The notes under the pieces were generated by a model. That model had not been told where the DNA came from and ran no database searches. It saw only the letters and a list, made by a program, of their open reading frames with translations. Positions 10,417-21,571 of a stretch of 64,000 bases of DNA are shown here, one piece after another; the first letter of the stretch is position 1, and each line of letters begins with the position of its first letter. The DNA lies in NCBI GenBank assembly GCA_017163975.1, contig JAFFSR010000307.1, positions 2,553,001-2,617,000 of the forward strand. Direction: 5' to 3'. Both the position numbers and the translations under genes were made by a program. The stretch comes from Anastatus disparis (taxonomy: Eukaryota; Arthropoda; Insecta; Hymenoptera; Eupelmidae).

Positions 10417-12478
10417 TGCCACCAGATTTTTTTTCAAACAAGTGAGCAGTTTTTAATCAGTTACACAAACAGGTTATTTTTTCTATGTTACTTAAAATAA
10501 AAAAAATTCTAATTTAGGAAAAATTGCTAATATTAATACTGATAAAAATCTTAAAGATTTTTAAGGAATGGTTTTACTTTTTGATGGATAATTTGATTAA
10601 ATGATTTTATTTTCAAAAAAGTTTTTCCCATAATAGTTATCTGTAATAAAAAAATTCTTTTACAATGTTAATTACTTTTTCCTGACATTCGTTTTGAAAG
10701 TTTATGCTTAGCAATTTTAAAATTTGGTTGTGACACTGATGATGCTGCTATAAATTATTTTGGATATGTTATAATTAGTGTGCTGCCTCAATTTTCAACT
10801 GAAGGATTATAAATTAAGGATATTTTGGATTGAATTGCGGAAATAAAATAAATGATTAAAGAATTACAATCAACAAATCAATAAATTCAATTATTAATAG
10901 TTAAAAAAAAATGTTACCATGTCAGTGAGTTTTTTGAACAGGGTTATACATAAATTAAATTAATTAAAATTAATATTTTCAATCAATCATATACCTATTT
11001 TTTTATTAAAAGACATATTTTTACAAAATATGTAACAGTAAAAGAGTAGTTTACAGAAAAAAATTGTACTTCGTTAAAAATTTTATAAATTATAAAAACA
11101 CAAGTTTTTTAAACTTCATAAAATAATGAATAGCGTACTGTACATATTGTTCTTGTAGCAAAAATTCTACATGTAAAAAATGTAATAAGATTAAAATACA
11201 AATAACGATTAATTAAACGTATTTATAAATTATAACATAAATTTAGCAAATGAAATAAAATTTTAGGAAATCCTATTCTAATCTCTGCTGCACTGTAACA
11301 ATAGTCTCATTCTAATATGAAAAATTGAAAAAAATTATAAAACTTATTCTTTTTTATAACTTTGGCATGAAAATTGCATGAAATAAGCGACAAAATGTTT
11401 TTTATTTGAAAAATAGACTTTTCAAATTTTTGGAAATTATATCATACAAATTTTCCTGCACATTTTCCGACTTCACCGCCTTTAAATTAATGTTTAGTGA
11501 CAAAATATATAAAAAATTTTTGGAACCGTGGACTTTAATGTTACTATAGCAATCTCCCTATTTTCCGACCTGACTTTTTCATGTGAGCACCGTTGCGCGG
11601 TACTTTCTGAATAAGCGGTTCAATTATTCGTGAAAAATTAAAGGAAGACCGCAACCAGCCTAAACCATTCTTTTTTTATCAACAGTTGGTGGATTAAAGA
11701 ATAATTTTAGCTAATTAAAATGTGAAAATTCTTAATTATATTGGTCACCAATGATTAGTGCAATAAAATAAAAAAAATCATTAAAAATGGAAAAATGAGT
11801 TTTTTTTTATATTTATGATGTTTTTACAGAGAAATGGTGCAATGTACGGCAAAATTGATAAGAATATTTTCGACTTAATATTTGATGAAAAACACGAAAA
11901 ATTATGTTTTTCTGCGAAGAATTAACAACCAGAAAATTTACTTTAGAGATTTTCCTAACTATTTTCCAGCTATCCACCCTCGAAATTCGTGTTCAAGGCA
12001 CCAAAATACATAGGAAAAACTTTGGTGGAGCCGTGGATCTCCATCGGCTACGGAAACTCTCCTAGCTACCTATATTAGTTATAAATGTCCTCCGTATTCA
12101 GGTGAAATACCCCGGTGAACATGTACATTAAGGTTTGGAAAGATTCTGATGTAAAAGAACCTTTCTAATTTTTTGCGGTTTTTGGTACCAGTCCATAATA
12201 CAACTTTGTGAACTCTTATGAAAAAAATTGTCATGATTTTCGTTGATACCTTCTGAACTTTTTTGATTCATTAAGTTTTACTAAGGAATAGTAACCTTAA
12301 TTTTATCGTATTCACAATTAATGAACAATTTAGATCGCTTTAGAATTGAACAGCACTGTAAAGTTTTCAGGAGAATCCTTCTAGATTGTATTTTAAAAAA
12401 TTCTTCAGAAATATTTTTCACGTTTTATCATCGTATGAATATATTTATTAAATCATTGGTAAATAAATGATTATAAAT
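10413..12478. other. AT-rich sequence, no gene seen
   Basis: No frame of protein-like composition. Two diverged direct copies of a roughly 130-bp block (about 11455-11590 and 11945-12080) share a pattern of TTTTCC, ACC, a CACCAAAATA-like stretch and GGA(A/G)CCGTGGA. They are probably old transposon fragments. Confidence 0.5.
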
Positions 12479-12709
12479 CTATGAGATCATTTTTTTTTTT
12501 TTTTTTTAACGTCGCTATATTTATGCTATGCTATTATTGCTATGCTAATCAGCGACGGAGCTCGTAAGTGTGTTTGTGAACAAAGCACATGTAACGTACA
12601 GTGGTGCTTGTATCAATCGGCCGAGAGCGGGATTCGAACTCGGGACCTCGAGATTACAAATCCAACGCTCTACCGAATGAGCCACAGACCGACTCCTATG
12701 AGATCATTT
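12479..12709 (-). mobile_element. tRNA-derived SINE with 14-bp TSD
   Basis: Read on the minus strand, a tRNA-like head (about 12629-12692) has an A-box-like TGGCTCATTCGG, an anticodon-position TGT and a B-box GTTCGAATCCC. A unique body follows, then a poly(A) tail seen as the T run 12493-12507. CTATGAGATCATTT is duplicated exactly at 12479-12492 and 12696-12709, the target-site duplication of a retrotransposition event. The anticodon stem is mismatched, so this is a tRNA-derived promoter and not a functional tRNA gene. Confidence 0.88.
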
Positions 12710-12840
12710 AAGAATACGGATGAATCTTTATATTTTCTGTATATTGATTGAAAGGTTAATGAAACTTCACGAACTCTGTGGAAGTAAATCAAGATGAATT
12801 ATTACAATCTTGTAAAGAGTTTAATAGCTATTAAAGATCC

Positions 12841-13224
12841 TTAAGAGGAGGTCGAGTATATATGTCCTATTGTAATCAAAAAATTGATTTTTTTACAAAA
12901 ACTAATAATTTTAGCAAAAAATAAAGAGAAAGCCCCATCTTGTATCATAAAAGCAATATTTTCTTTGATTAGGAAAAATTTTTTATCGATTCCTTTTGAA
13001 AAAAACCTTGAAAAACATAAAATATCGAGGTTTGGATGGACAATTCAGTTTTTCAAAGTTTTCTTTGAAACGAAGCGATAAAAATAATTTTTTCTCATAA
13101 GAGAAAATATTGCTTTTAGTATACGAGATGGGGCTTTCTTCTTATTTTTGCTACAATCATAAGGTTTTGCAGAAAATTGAATTTTTTTATTATAAAAGGA
13201 TAGAGATGTACGACCTGCTATTAA
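12841..13224. mobile_element. TTAA MITE, family 1, copy 1
   Basis: TTAA at 12841-12844 and 13221-13224 flanks long terminal inverted repeats. The left end reads GAGGAGGTCGAGTATATAT and the right end, reversed, is similar (GCAGGTCGTACATCTC). The interior shares blocks such as AAAGCCCCATCT and GCAATATTTTC on both arms. It is non-coding and about 380 bp. A close relative disrupts pol at 56137-56525. TTAA targets suggest a piggyBac-type transposase acting in trans. Confidence 0.85.
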
Positions 13225-13554
13225 TAAAATACCGTGAAAATTATTTATGATTCTTAGTAACGATCTTGAAGTTATAAAAAAATATACATATTATTAAATT
13301 TTTTTAACTCTTGAAATAGTTAAGCATACCATGGAATTGTTTGATAGTGGAAATAAAGCCATTTTACACGACTAAGCTATAAATTTTTTTTGTGAATAAA
13401 TACAATAAATCGCACTAATTTATTAATACTAGGCAATTTTTCAGTTTATTAATAAGTTATTTTAATTAATACTATGATATGCCCTTCAAAAATCACTATT
13501 CAATATATTAGAAATTCATAAAGAATCTGAAGAAGTCATAATCATATTTTTTGA
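13225..13554. other. AT-rich spacer, nothing recognisable
   Basis: AT-rich, without a coding frame or clear repeat structure. Confidence 0.5.
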
Positions 13555-13939
13555 TATATGGGGATATCCACAAAACTTTTAATTGTCTAGTAACAGGTCA
13601 TATTACAGCTGTTACTGGGTTACCGCATGATGCACATTGTTTAAACTAGGTTCAAATCTTTTGTGCTATCCTGTAACTCTATTTCTGATGTATTTTGTAA
13701 ATGTTTAACAAACGGCGCAGTAGATATTTCTATGAAACATTCAGTTTTACACATAAAAAATTACCGTAATTTCTCTTATGTGTAAATTTACTTTTTATAG
13801 AATTATCTGCTGCGCCGTTTGTGGCACATTTACAAAATACATCAGAAATAGAGTTACAGGATAGCACAAAAGATTATAACCTAGTTTAAATAATGACCTG
13901 TTACTAGAGAATTTAAAGTTGGATAGATATCCCCATATA
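13555..13939. mobile_element. Hairpin MITE with TATGGGGATATC ends
   Basis: Nearly the whole segment is an inverted repeat. The left end TATGGGGATATCCA pairs with the right end GATATCCCCATA. AGTAACAGGTCAT pairs with ATGACCTGTTACT, and an inner block around CTGTAACTCTATTTCTGATG pairs with its complement. TA dinucleotides flank both ends, consistent with a Tc1/mariner-type target duplication. No coding capacity. Confidence 0.75.
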
Positions 13940-15693
13940 ATACCATAGTGGTACACATGAAATTGGAAAGGTTCTAAAAATATATAAATTACAATAACTT
14001 TTCTGATGAGGATATATTATTCAGATTAATATTATTTTTAAAATTAGATAACATTATTTTTATTTTTAAGAGCATGACGAAGCTTCCAGTCTTCTAATAA
14101 TATTTCCAATCCCAAGTTATGAATAAACAATGCGTTTAGTAACATTTTTTTGCGACAAAGAAAAAATTTGTAAGATTTAACTCGAGTGCGGACAACTCAA
14201 GAAACCCACGAAAATACTACATAAAAAGTAATAATACAAACTTTCAATGTAACGTATTTTAAGATTAGGTTTGTCGAGCTTGATATAATTTCCAATCCAA
14301 GTTCATAAAAAATTTACAAGTTTAAATGATTTTTTATTTTAACAAAAATTATTTTATTAACATAGCTTTAGTGCGGACAAGTCATTATATTTGTTTTTCT
14401 CATCCGTGCTGAGTAAGCGGCCTATAGCGCATGCGTTTTCGGGGTAGTAAGTAGCTAATAGCGCGCGCTGCGTGTGTTGTTTTTTGAGGGCGTGTGTTTC
14501 ACAGCTATGTATAATATTATTTTGTATTAAATCACGTAAATACGTTACATTCTGTAAAATAATGTCACGCAAAAGCGTTAATTAATGTAAAATCGCAAAG
14601 GTTTATACAAGCGCAGCGCCCTCATACTGTATCTCATCGACCATATGATGAATTTTATACTCTATCTCGCTTTAACCTCTGACAAAGTAAATCGTATCAT
14701 CTATTCTTGTATTATTTTTACATTAACGAAATCGTAATTATTCCGTAAAAACGTGAAATTGGTGAACTAAAAGTATGTAATTTAATTACAAATAATAGTA
14801 CCAAAAAGTATTGAAATATACTATTGCGAGTCAGTCGTACGGCAGATATGAGAGAGAGAGAGTCTCGGGCAATGGCGCTATTCGCTACGCTCGTGCGCCA
14901 ACTTGCCCTCGTGCGCAATAGTCAACTAAACCTTACTCGTTACACAATATACTATTAATTTACGAATTTAAAATGATATTAATGAAATAAAAAAAGCAAA
15001 ACTTGATTGCTGTAGCTCCAACATCAGATAAATATTACGGAAAGAAACATAATGAATCACCCAAATTCACAATTTTATAAATTACAACTGAATCACTGGA
15101 AAAATAGTTGCATACAATAGACTTTTCCAAATTTTATGAGTAACGGCTTAAAATTGAAATTTCAATGTCGGAACGATTCGGAAAACTTGAAACATTTATC
15201 AATTTTCATTTCATAATAGTTCTTAAACACTCTTTAAAGACCGGAAAAATATTTGTTCCGATTCTTTTAGAAATTTTCGGGTCATTTTAACGAGGATATA
15301 ACTGATGATGATGTAACAAAATTCAACTGCAATAATCACAAATTTTCCAATCGAAAACGTTTACATAAATAATTTCCATAACTTTATAATTTCCGCGAAA
15401 ATAATCATAATCTTCATAATTCTGCAAAAATGACGATTTATATTGACTTTTTCATAAATTTAAGTTACTTATAGAAATTTTCTCAAATTCAATTTACTTG
15501 TTTTTGTCATAAAAAACGAAAGATAATTAGTCTCAAAGCAGACTTAACGTAGGTAAATATTATTTTTTTATATACGCTTTTCTTATATTCGCCTTCATGT
15601 CTGTTTGTATGTTTGTCTGTCTGTAATCAAATCTTGCGCGCTCGATTTCAGGCACTTTTTGACAGATATAAATTCTGACAATTGGCATAGACT
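13940..15693. other. AT-rich sequence with a GC-richer patch, no gene seen
   Basis: Two short direct matches (GAGTGCGGACAACTCA near 14180 and TAGTGCGGACAAGTCAT near 14370) hint at a duplicated transposon end. A GC-richer patch at 14395-14640 and another at 14820-14930 (including a GAGAGAGAGAG run) carry no convincing coding frame. Confidence 0.4.
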
Positions 15694-15773
15694 TTGGTCT
15701 TGGATGACAATACAATAATCAGTTGTCATTTTGGTACCTGGTCATCCAGGTCGATGATAATGGGTGTGAAAAG

Positions 15774-15993
15774 TCATCTCCGAGGAAGTATAAATGGGGA
15801 GGCTTTCTTTGGGTCAAGGCGAGTTTCTCGGGGGTTTTCAGGGTTGCTAAAACCGAATTTGAGATCAAACAATTGCCACAAAGTGATGCACGTTGTCCAG
15901 AATACGCATGGACGTCGTCTCCGAGGAAGTACAAGTGGGGAGGCTTTCTCTGGGTCGAGGTGGGTTCCCCGGGGGATTTCGGGTCTGCTAAAA
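15774..15993 (+). repeat. Two-copy 141-bp GC-richer repeat with coding-like frame
   Basis: Copies at about 15774-15853 and 15915-15993 share TCTCCGAGGAAGTA, TGGGGAGGCTTTCT and a GGGTC..GG block ending in GCTAAAACC. The frame 15694-16047 stays open across both and gives two similar roughly 35-residue peptides with a GLLKPN motif. The period (141) is divisible by three, which helps the frame survive. I do not recognise it. It may be a fragment of a dispersed repeat rather than a gene. Confidence 0.5.
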
Positions 15994-16999
15994 CCTAATT
16001 CAAGGTTTGAAAGTGAATCTATAATGCATAATAATGATTTAGGATGAAGAGGTCGAACTGGAGTACCAAGTCGCCGATAACGGATGTACCTGAGTGTAAT
16101 CTTCGAAAAGTCTGGTTGCAATGTAACTCTAAATGATAATAAAAACAATTTTAACTAAAAAATAGAAAATACAAAATTTTAAAAACATACTTCAAAAAAA
16201 AAATACAATAATTGAATAAATAGACTAAAAAGTATAAAATAAATAAATTAACTTTTTTTAAATTTTTTAAATAATAGCACTTATTACCTGCATATCGGAA
16301 TGATGTTTGATGAAAAAATGTTAAAATTATTTACTAATTACAATAGTAATATGCTTTCTCGAAGTTGAATTTCGCTGGCATTATTCGAACAAAAAATTCA
16401 TAAATTAGTAGGGATACTACCGCAAATTTATATGCGAGATGATTTGTATGAATGATCTTTATATATGGGTATCGACTACGAGTAAATCAACATATTTCAT
16501 GGAACTTGCATGAATCTTAAACAATTGTTCTTTTAAAATCTTTTTATTTCCGAGTATTCTCCGACCTAATCAAACAACCTTAGAATCGAAATCTAAAAGA
16601 ATCTCCAAGTTTCATTTGACGTAGTCCCTGCAAATATTTGTAAACTTCATAATCGGTATAAAAAATTTCAAAATTCATTCATATAGACGATTTTCAGGTA
16701 GCCAGGATCACCTGGATATTGTGAGATGTCATCTCGGGAAACGTACATGTTATTAATAAATAATGGCTAAATTTCAAAAGATATTCTTGTAGACAATGTT
16801 TATCTTACTCGGAACATCCATGTTTGGCTAGATAACATTTGAAACAACTTCAAAGTAGTTATTAAACTATAAGTTGAATTTCTAAAGTTTTAGCTGTAGA
16901 TGATGTTTAAGTTGTCATTAACACCTAGGTATCCAAAGACGGCGATCGTGGGTACCACAGCATAATAAATAACTATTTTTTAAATATTGTCTACGTCGA
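15994..16999. other. AT-rich sequence, no gene seen
   Basis: No coding frame or RNA gene. Some GC-richer islands (about 16690-16760 and 16920-16960) have no recognisable structure. Confidence 0.45.
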
Positions 17000-17009
17000 T
17001 AAGGTAAAG

Positions 17010-17063
<54 letters not shown>

Positions 17064-17400
17064 TAAATATGTGTTTGTATGTGTGAGCGTGTGCGTGTGC
17101 GTATGAGTTGGAATTAAATGTTCCATATAAACTTGAATAAACCTGTGTGTGTACGTGCGATTCTACATGAAATGTCCCTTATATATATATATATATGTTT
17201 ATATCATGCTTGTAAGTCGACATGAAAAGTCCCACGTACATGATCGCGTGTGTGCATGCATGCGAATTGACATGAAACGTCTCATATATATAAACCTAAG
17301 GGTACTTAGATAGGTGTGTACAAGTTGTCATGAAATGTCCCATATATATATAGAAAAACCTGTGCTTGCGAGTACGTGCCAGTTGACATGAAATGTCCCA

Positions 17401-17431
<31 letters not shown>

Positions 17432-17694
17432 AAATTGCGGGTGAACGTGAGCAATTTGATATGAAATGGACCATATATACATATGCAAAAACCTGTCAGT
17501 AAGGTCGTACATGAGTTGACATGAAGAGTCGCATGTATATAAAAGCGTGTATGCATGAATGCAAATTGACATGAAACGTCGCATATATGTAAACCTGAAG
17601 GAACTCGGATAAGTGTGTGAGAGTTGTCATGAAATGTTCCATATATATAGAAAAGCCTGTGATTATGAGTACATACGAGTTGACATGAAATGTC

Positions 17695-17745
<51 letters not shown>
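17000..17745 (-). repeat. (TA)n/CACA composite satellite, right arm, part 1
   Basis: Same units as 8404-10412 but in reverse complement: GACATGAAATGTCCCATATA, AACCTGTG(T/A) and CATGCATG boxes separated by TA runs. It is interrupted at 17746 by a Tc1-like palindrome inserted into a TA run and continues at 18817. Confidence 0.85.
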
Positions 17746-17750
<5 letters not shown>

Positions 17751-18811
17751 TACCCTCCAGTCACATTTGCCCACCCTACATGAAAATCGATAAAACTTTA
17801 AAGTTTTGTGGCTCAGTGAAAAATAGTCGTAATTAAAAAATTCCAACTGGGTTTTAAAAAGGGTTCAAAAACCTTTAATTTAAGCCGAGTTGAGCAAAAA
17901 AGAATTAAAAAATGCATGCGTTATGCGTAAAAACTAACTAAAAAATATTCAATTTTTTTCGCCCCTATTCAAATGCCTGCCATTTTTTGGCGAAATTATC
18001 GTATCATAAAAAACAAGATGGAGGTAAAAGCTAAAGGAGTCACCTTCAAAATGAGCTATAAAAGCTAATTTATGATCGATTTTACGGTAGTTATGGTCAT
18101 TTTTTATGAAAAAAACGATTTTTTTAATAGCTATTATCTCAAAAAAATACGCATGATATAAAAAAATTTTTAATAAAAAAGTTGTTTATTTTTGAGTCAA
18201 AAATATATATATTTAGATTTAACTGAAATCTGGAAGAAAAAGTTTTTTTTTAAATTCATTAAAATATAAATATTGAATAAATGGATTTTTTTTCAATGGG
18301 ATCAAAAATGAATAAAATCTCTTTTTACTGATTCTCAGTTCAACCTGAATATTTATTTTTTTGACTCAAAAATAAACAACTTTTTTATTAAAAATTTTTT
18401 ATATCATGCGTATTTTTTGAGATAATAGCTATTAAAAAAAAAAGTTTTTTTCATAAAAAATGACCATAACTACCGTAAAATCGATCATAAATTAGCTTTC
18501 TATAGCTCATTTTGAAGGTGACTCCTTTAGCTTTTACCTCCATTTTGTTTTTTTATGATTCGATAATTTCCGCAAAAATGGCAGGCATTTGAATAGGGGC
18601 GAGAAAAATTGAATATTTTTTAGTTAGTTTTTTACGCATAACGCATGCATTTTTTAATTCTTTTTTGCTCAACTCAGCTTAAATTAAAGGTTTTTGAACC
18701 CTTTTTAAAACCCAGTTGGAATTTTTTAATTACGACTATTTTTCACTGAGCCACAAAACTTTAAAGTTTTATCGATTTTCATGTAGGGTGGGCAAATGTG
18801 ACTGGAGGGTA

Positions 18812-18816
<5 letters not shown>
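17746..18816. mobile_element. Tc1/mariner-like full-length hairpin element
   Basis: The 1,067-bp segment 17748-18814 starts CACTACCCTCCAGTCACATT and ends with its reverse complement, flanked by TA on both sides inside a TA run. The arms are about 480-500 bp each and pair almost throughout, leaving a short centre near 18260-18330. Ends beginning CACT with TA targets are typical of Tc1-like families. There is no transposase frame, so it is non-autonomous. Confidence 0.85.
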
Positions 18817-18846
<30 letters not shown>

Positions 18847-19092
18847 CCTGTGTGTGTGCATGCGCATTGGCATGAAATGTCCCATATATATAAACCTGTA
18901 TGTACGTGCGTTGAAATTTACAGAAAAAATCCCATGTATATCAACGTGTGTGTGCATGAATGAAAATTGACACGAAACGTCCCATGTATGAAAACCTGAG
19001 AACTCGGATAGGTGTGTGAGAGTTGTCATGAAATGTTCCATATATATAGATAAGCCTGTGATTATGAGTATGTACAAGTTGACATGAAATGT

Positions 19093-19153
<61 letters not shown>

Positions 19154-19547
19154 GCTGTGTGTGTATGTGTGCGTGCGCATTGGCATGAAATGTCCCATAT
19201 ATATAAACCTATATGTGTGTGCGTTGAAATTTACATAAAAAATCCCATGTATATTAACGTGTGTGTGCATAAATGAAAATTGACATGAAACGTCCCATAT
19301 ATGCGAACCTGAAGGAACTCGGATAGGTATGTGAGAGTTGTCATGAAATGTTCCATATATATAGAGAAGCCTGTGATCATGAGTACGTACGAGTTGACCC
19401 GAAATGTCCCATGTGTATATATATATATATATATACATATATAATCCTGTGTGTGTGCATGCGCATTGGCATGAAATGTCCCATATATATAAACCTGTCT
19501 GTGGGTGCGTTCTAATTGACGTGGAATGTCCCACGTATGTATGTATA

Positions 19548-19634
<87 letters not shown>

Positions 19635-19745
19635 ACTTGTCTGTATGTGTGCGTTTGGGTCGACACGAAATGTTGCATATATATGAGCCCAGGTGCGTAT
19701 GTATGTGCGCGTCCACATCTGTTTTTCTATATACATATATATGAT
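18817..19745 (-). repeat. (TA)n/CACA composite satellite, right arm, part 2
   Basis: Continuation of the reverse-complement satellite. The outermost stretch 19620-19745 (CAACTTGTCTGTATGTGTGC and CCAGGTGCGTATGTATGTGC) matches 8410-8540 of the left arm in inverted orientation. Long Tyr-Ile and His-Thr frames on either strand are artefacts. Confidence 0.85.
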
Positions 19746-19799
19746 AAAAATTCCTTTAAAACGTTTAATTAAAAAGGAATTATGGAATTTTTAATTAAA

Positions 19800-20403
19800 G
19801 CCCTCGAATTCACAAATCATAATCATAACTGACGCTCTTTCAATTCACGATTACATTTTGATTTCTTAATTGAAATTTATTTAATTAAGGATTCCTTTTG
19901 ATTTTGGAATTAAAGCCCTTTCAATTCACGATTAAATTTTGATTCCTTAATTGAAATTTATTCAATTAAGAATTCCTTTTGATTTTGGAATTAAAGCCCT
20001 TTCAATTCACGATTACATTTTGATTTCTTAATTGAAATTTATTTAATTAAGGATTCCTTTTGATTTTGGAATTAAAGCCCTTTCAATTCACGATTAAATT
20101 TTGATTTCTTAATTGAAATTTATTTAATTAAGAATATCTTTTGATTTTGTAATTAAAGCCCTTTCAATTCACGATTACATTTTGATTTCTTAATTGAAAT
20201 TTATTTAATTAAGAATTCCTTTTGATTTTTTAATTAAAGCCTTTTTAATTCACGATTAGATTTTGATTTGTTAATTAAAATATTTTTAATTATTAATTTA
20301 AAAGGAATTGTTAATTAAATAAAACTCTAATTACGAATTCAAAAAGGATTTGTGAATTAAAATTTATTTAAAGCCCAAAATGATTTAAATATTTGCAACC
20401 CTG
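19800..20403. repeat. 80-bp tandem array, right inverted arm
   Basis: Reverse complement of the array at 7766-8340, with about five units containing AATTCACGATTACATTTTGA and AATTGAAATTTATTTAATTA. It ends in the same leader and GCAACCCTG (20395-20403). With the left arm it bounds a 12.6 kb inverted structure. Confidence 0.85.
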
Positions 20404-21421
20404 CCCCTCAGCCCCCCCTCAAACGTCTGTCCGTACAGCCCCCCCTCAAATTACGTTGTGATTCCTCTTATGAATGGCCATTTCAAAATTAACATAACTG
20501 AGGCCCCCTCAATATGCCCCCCCCCCCCTCATTATGCCCTTTCCCTCAATATGATATTATGTTTTAGTAATTAGTAATAAAAAAATGTTTTTGTTATTAA
20601 TAATATTCTATTATTATAATAACAATTATAAGTAATTAAATCTTATTATAATTAGTAATATTTTATTATTATAATTGTTACTGTAACTAATTGATAATAT
20701 AAAGTTTTTTCGCTGCATTTCATTTATATTCTAATATTGAATTTTAATAATGAAAAAAAAAATTATTATTATTCATATTTCATTAATATAATTGCAAACA
20801 TAACTAATTGATAATACAAAGTTTTCTCTCTGCATTTCCTTTATTTAGATGAAGATATAATATTTTTATTTTTATATATTGTATCTTTATATTTATTATT
20901 GAAAAAATTTACTAATTACAAAAGTAAATTATAAATTGCAAAATGAATTTAGCTTAATATCCATAGGTAATTTATTAACACTTGTATTTAAATGAAACAT
21001 ATTTTTTTTTAACTAGAAATAATATATTTACATATTTATCTTAATAAAAGATTTCTGGCCTTGAGACCAGCATAAAAATATATGGCTGCATTAAAAGCTT
21101 ACGAATTCATTTCTTATCGTCGTTGAAGCATACAGATCTATTATTTGTTGTCGCTAAAAAAAAGCTTATAAAAGCGTACAGATTTATTATTTGCTGTCGC
21201 TAAAAAAAGCTTATAAAAAGCATATAGATTTATTGTTTGTTGTTGCTAAAAAAAGCTTACAAATTTATTTTTCATAATCGCTAAAAAAAACTTTTTCTTC
21301 CAAATCATAATGAGATATTTTTACAATTTTCGGATTAAGAATGATAAATGTAGAAACCTGTAATGTCGGTATTTTATAATCAAAACGAGAACAATATACT
21401 TGACTTTCTTTAAATTTTATG
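20404..21421. other. C-rich edge then AT-rich sequence, no gene
   Basis: 20404-20545 holds repeated C runs (CAGCCCCCCCTCAAA twice, then a 13-C run). The rest is AT-rich, with three to four copies of a roughly 55-bp block containing GCTAAAAAAAGCTTA(T/C) at about 21110-21290. Confidence 0.5.
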
Positions 21422-21571
21422 TAACGTCGCTGTATTTCAGCTATTATTGCGATGCTAATTAGCGACGGAGATCGTCAGTGCGTTTGTGAACAAAGCACAT
21501 GCAACGTACAGTGGTGCTTGTATCAGCCTTGGAACTTGTGATCTCCAGATTACGAACCCATAGCTCTACAC
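21422..21571 (-). mobile_element. tRNA-derived SINE, copy 2 (decayed)
   Basis: The body matches the SINE at 12508-12680, sharing GCTAATTAGCGACGGAG, GTTTGTGAACAAAGCACATG and AACGTACAGTGGTGCTTGTA. The tRNA-like head is degraded: the B-box region is altered and the A-box side is shortened. No long tail or clear target duplication remains, so this is an older copy. Confidence 0.75.

Noticed and set aside
12629..12692. Functional tRNA gene (TGT anticodon)
   Set aside because: The anticodon stem is mismatched, and the segment is the head of a SINE with tail and target duplication.
17296..19772. Frames of Tyr-Ile repeats on both strands
   Set aside because: Same satellite in the inverted arm; no start, no conservation, purely compositional.
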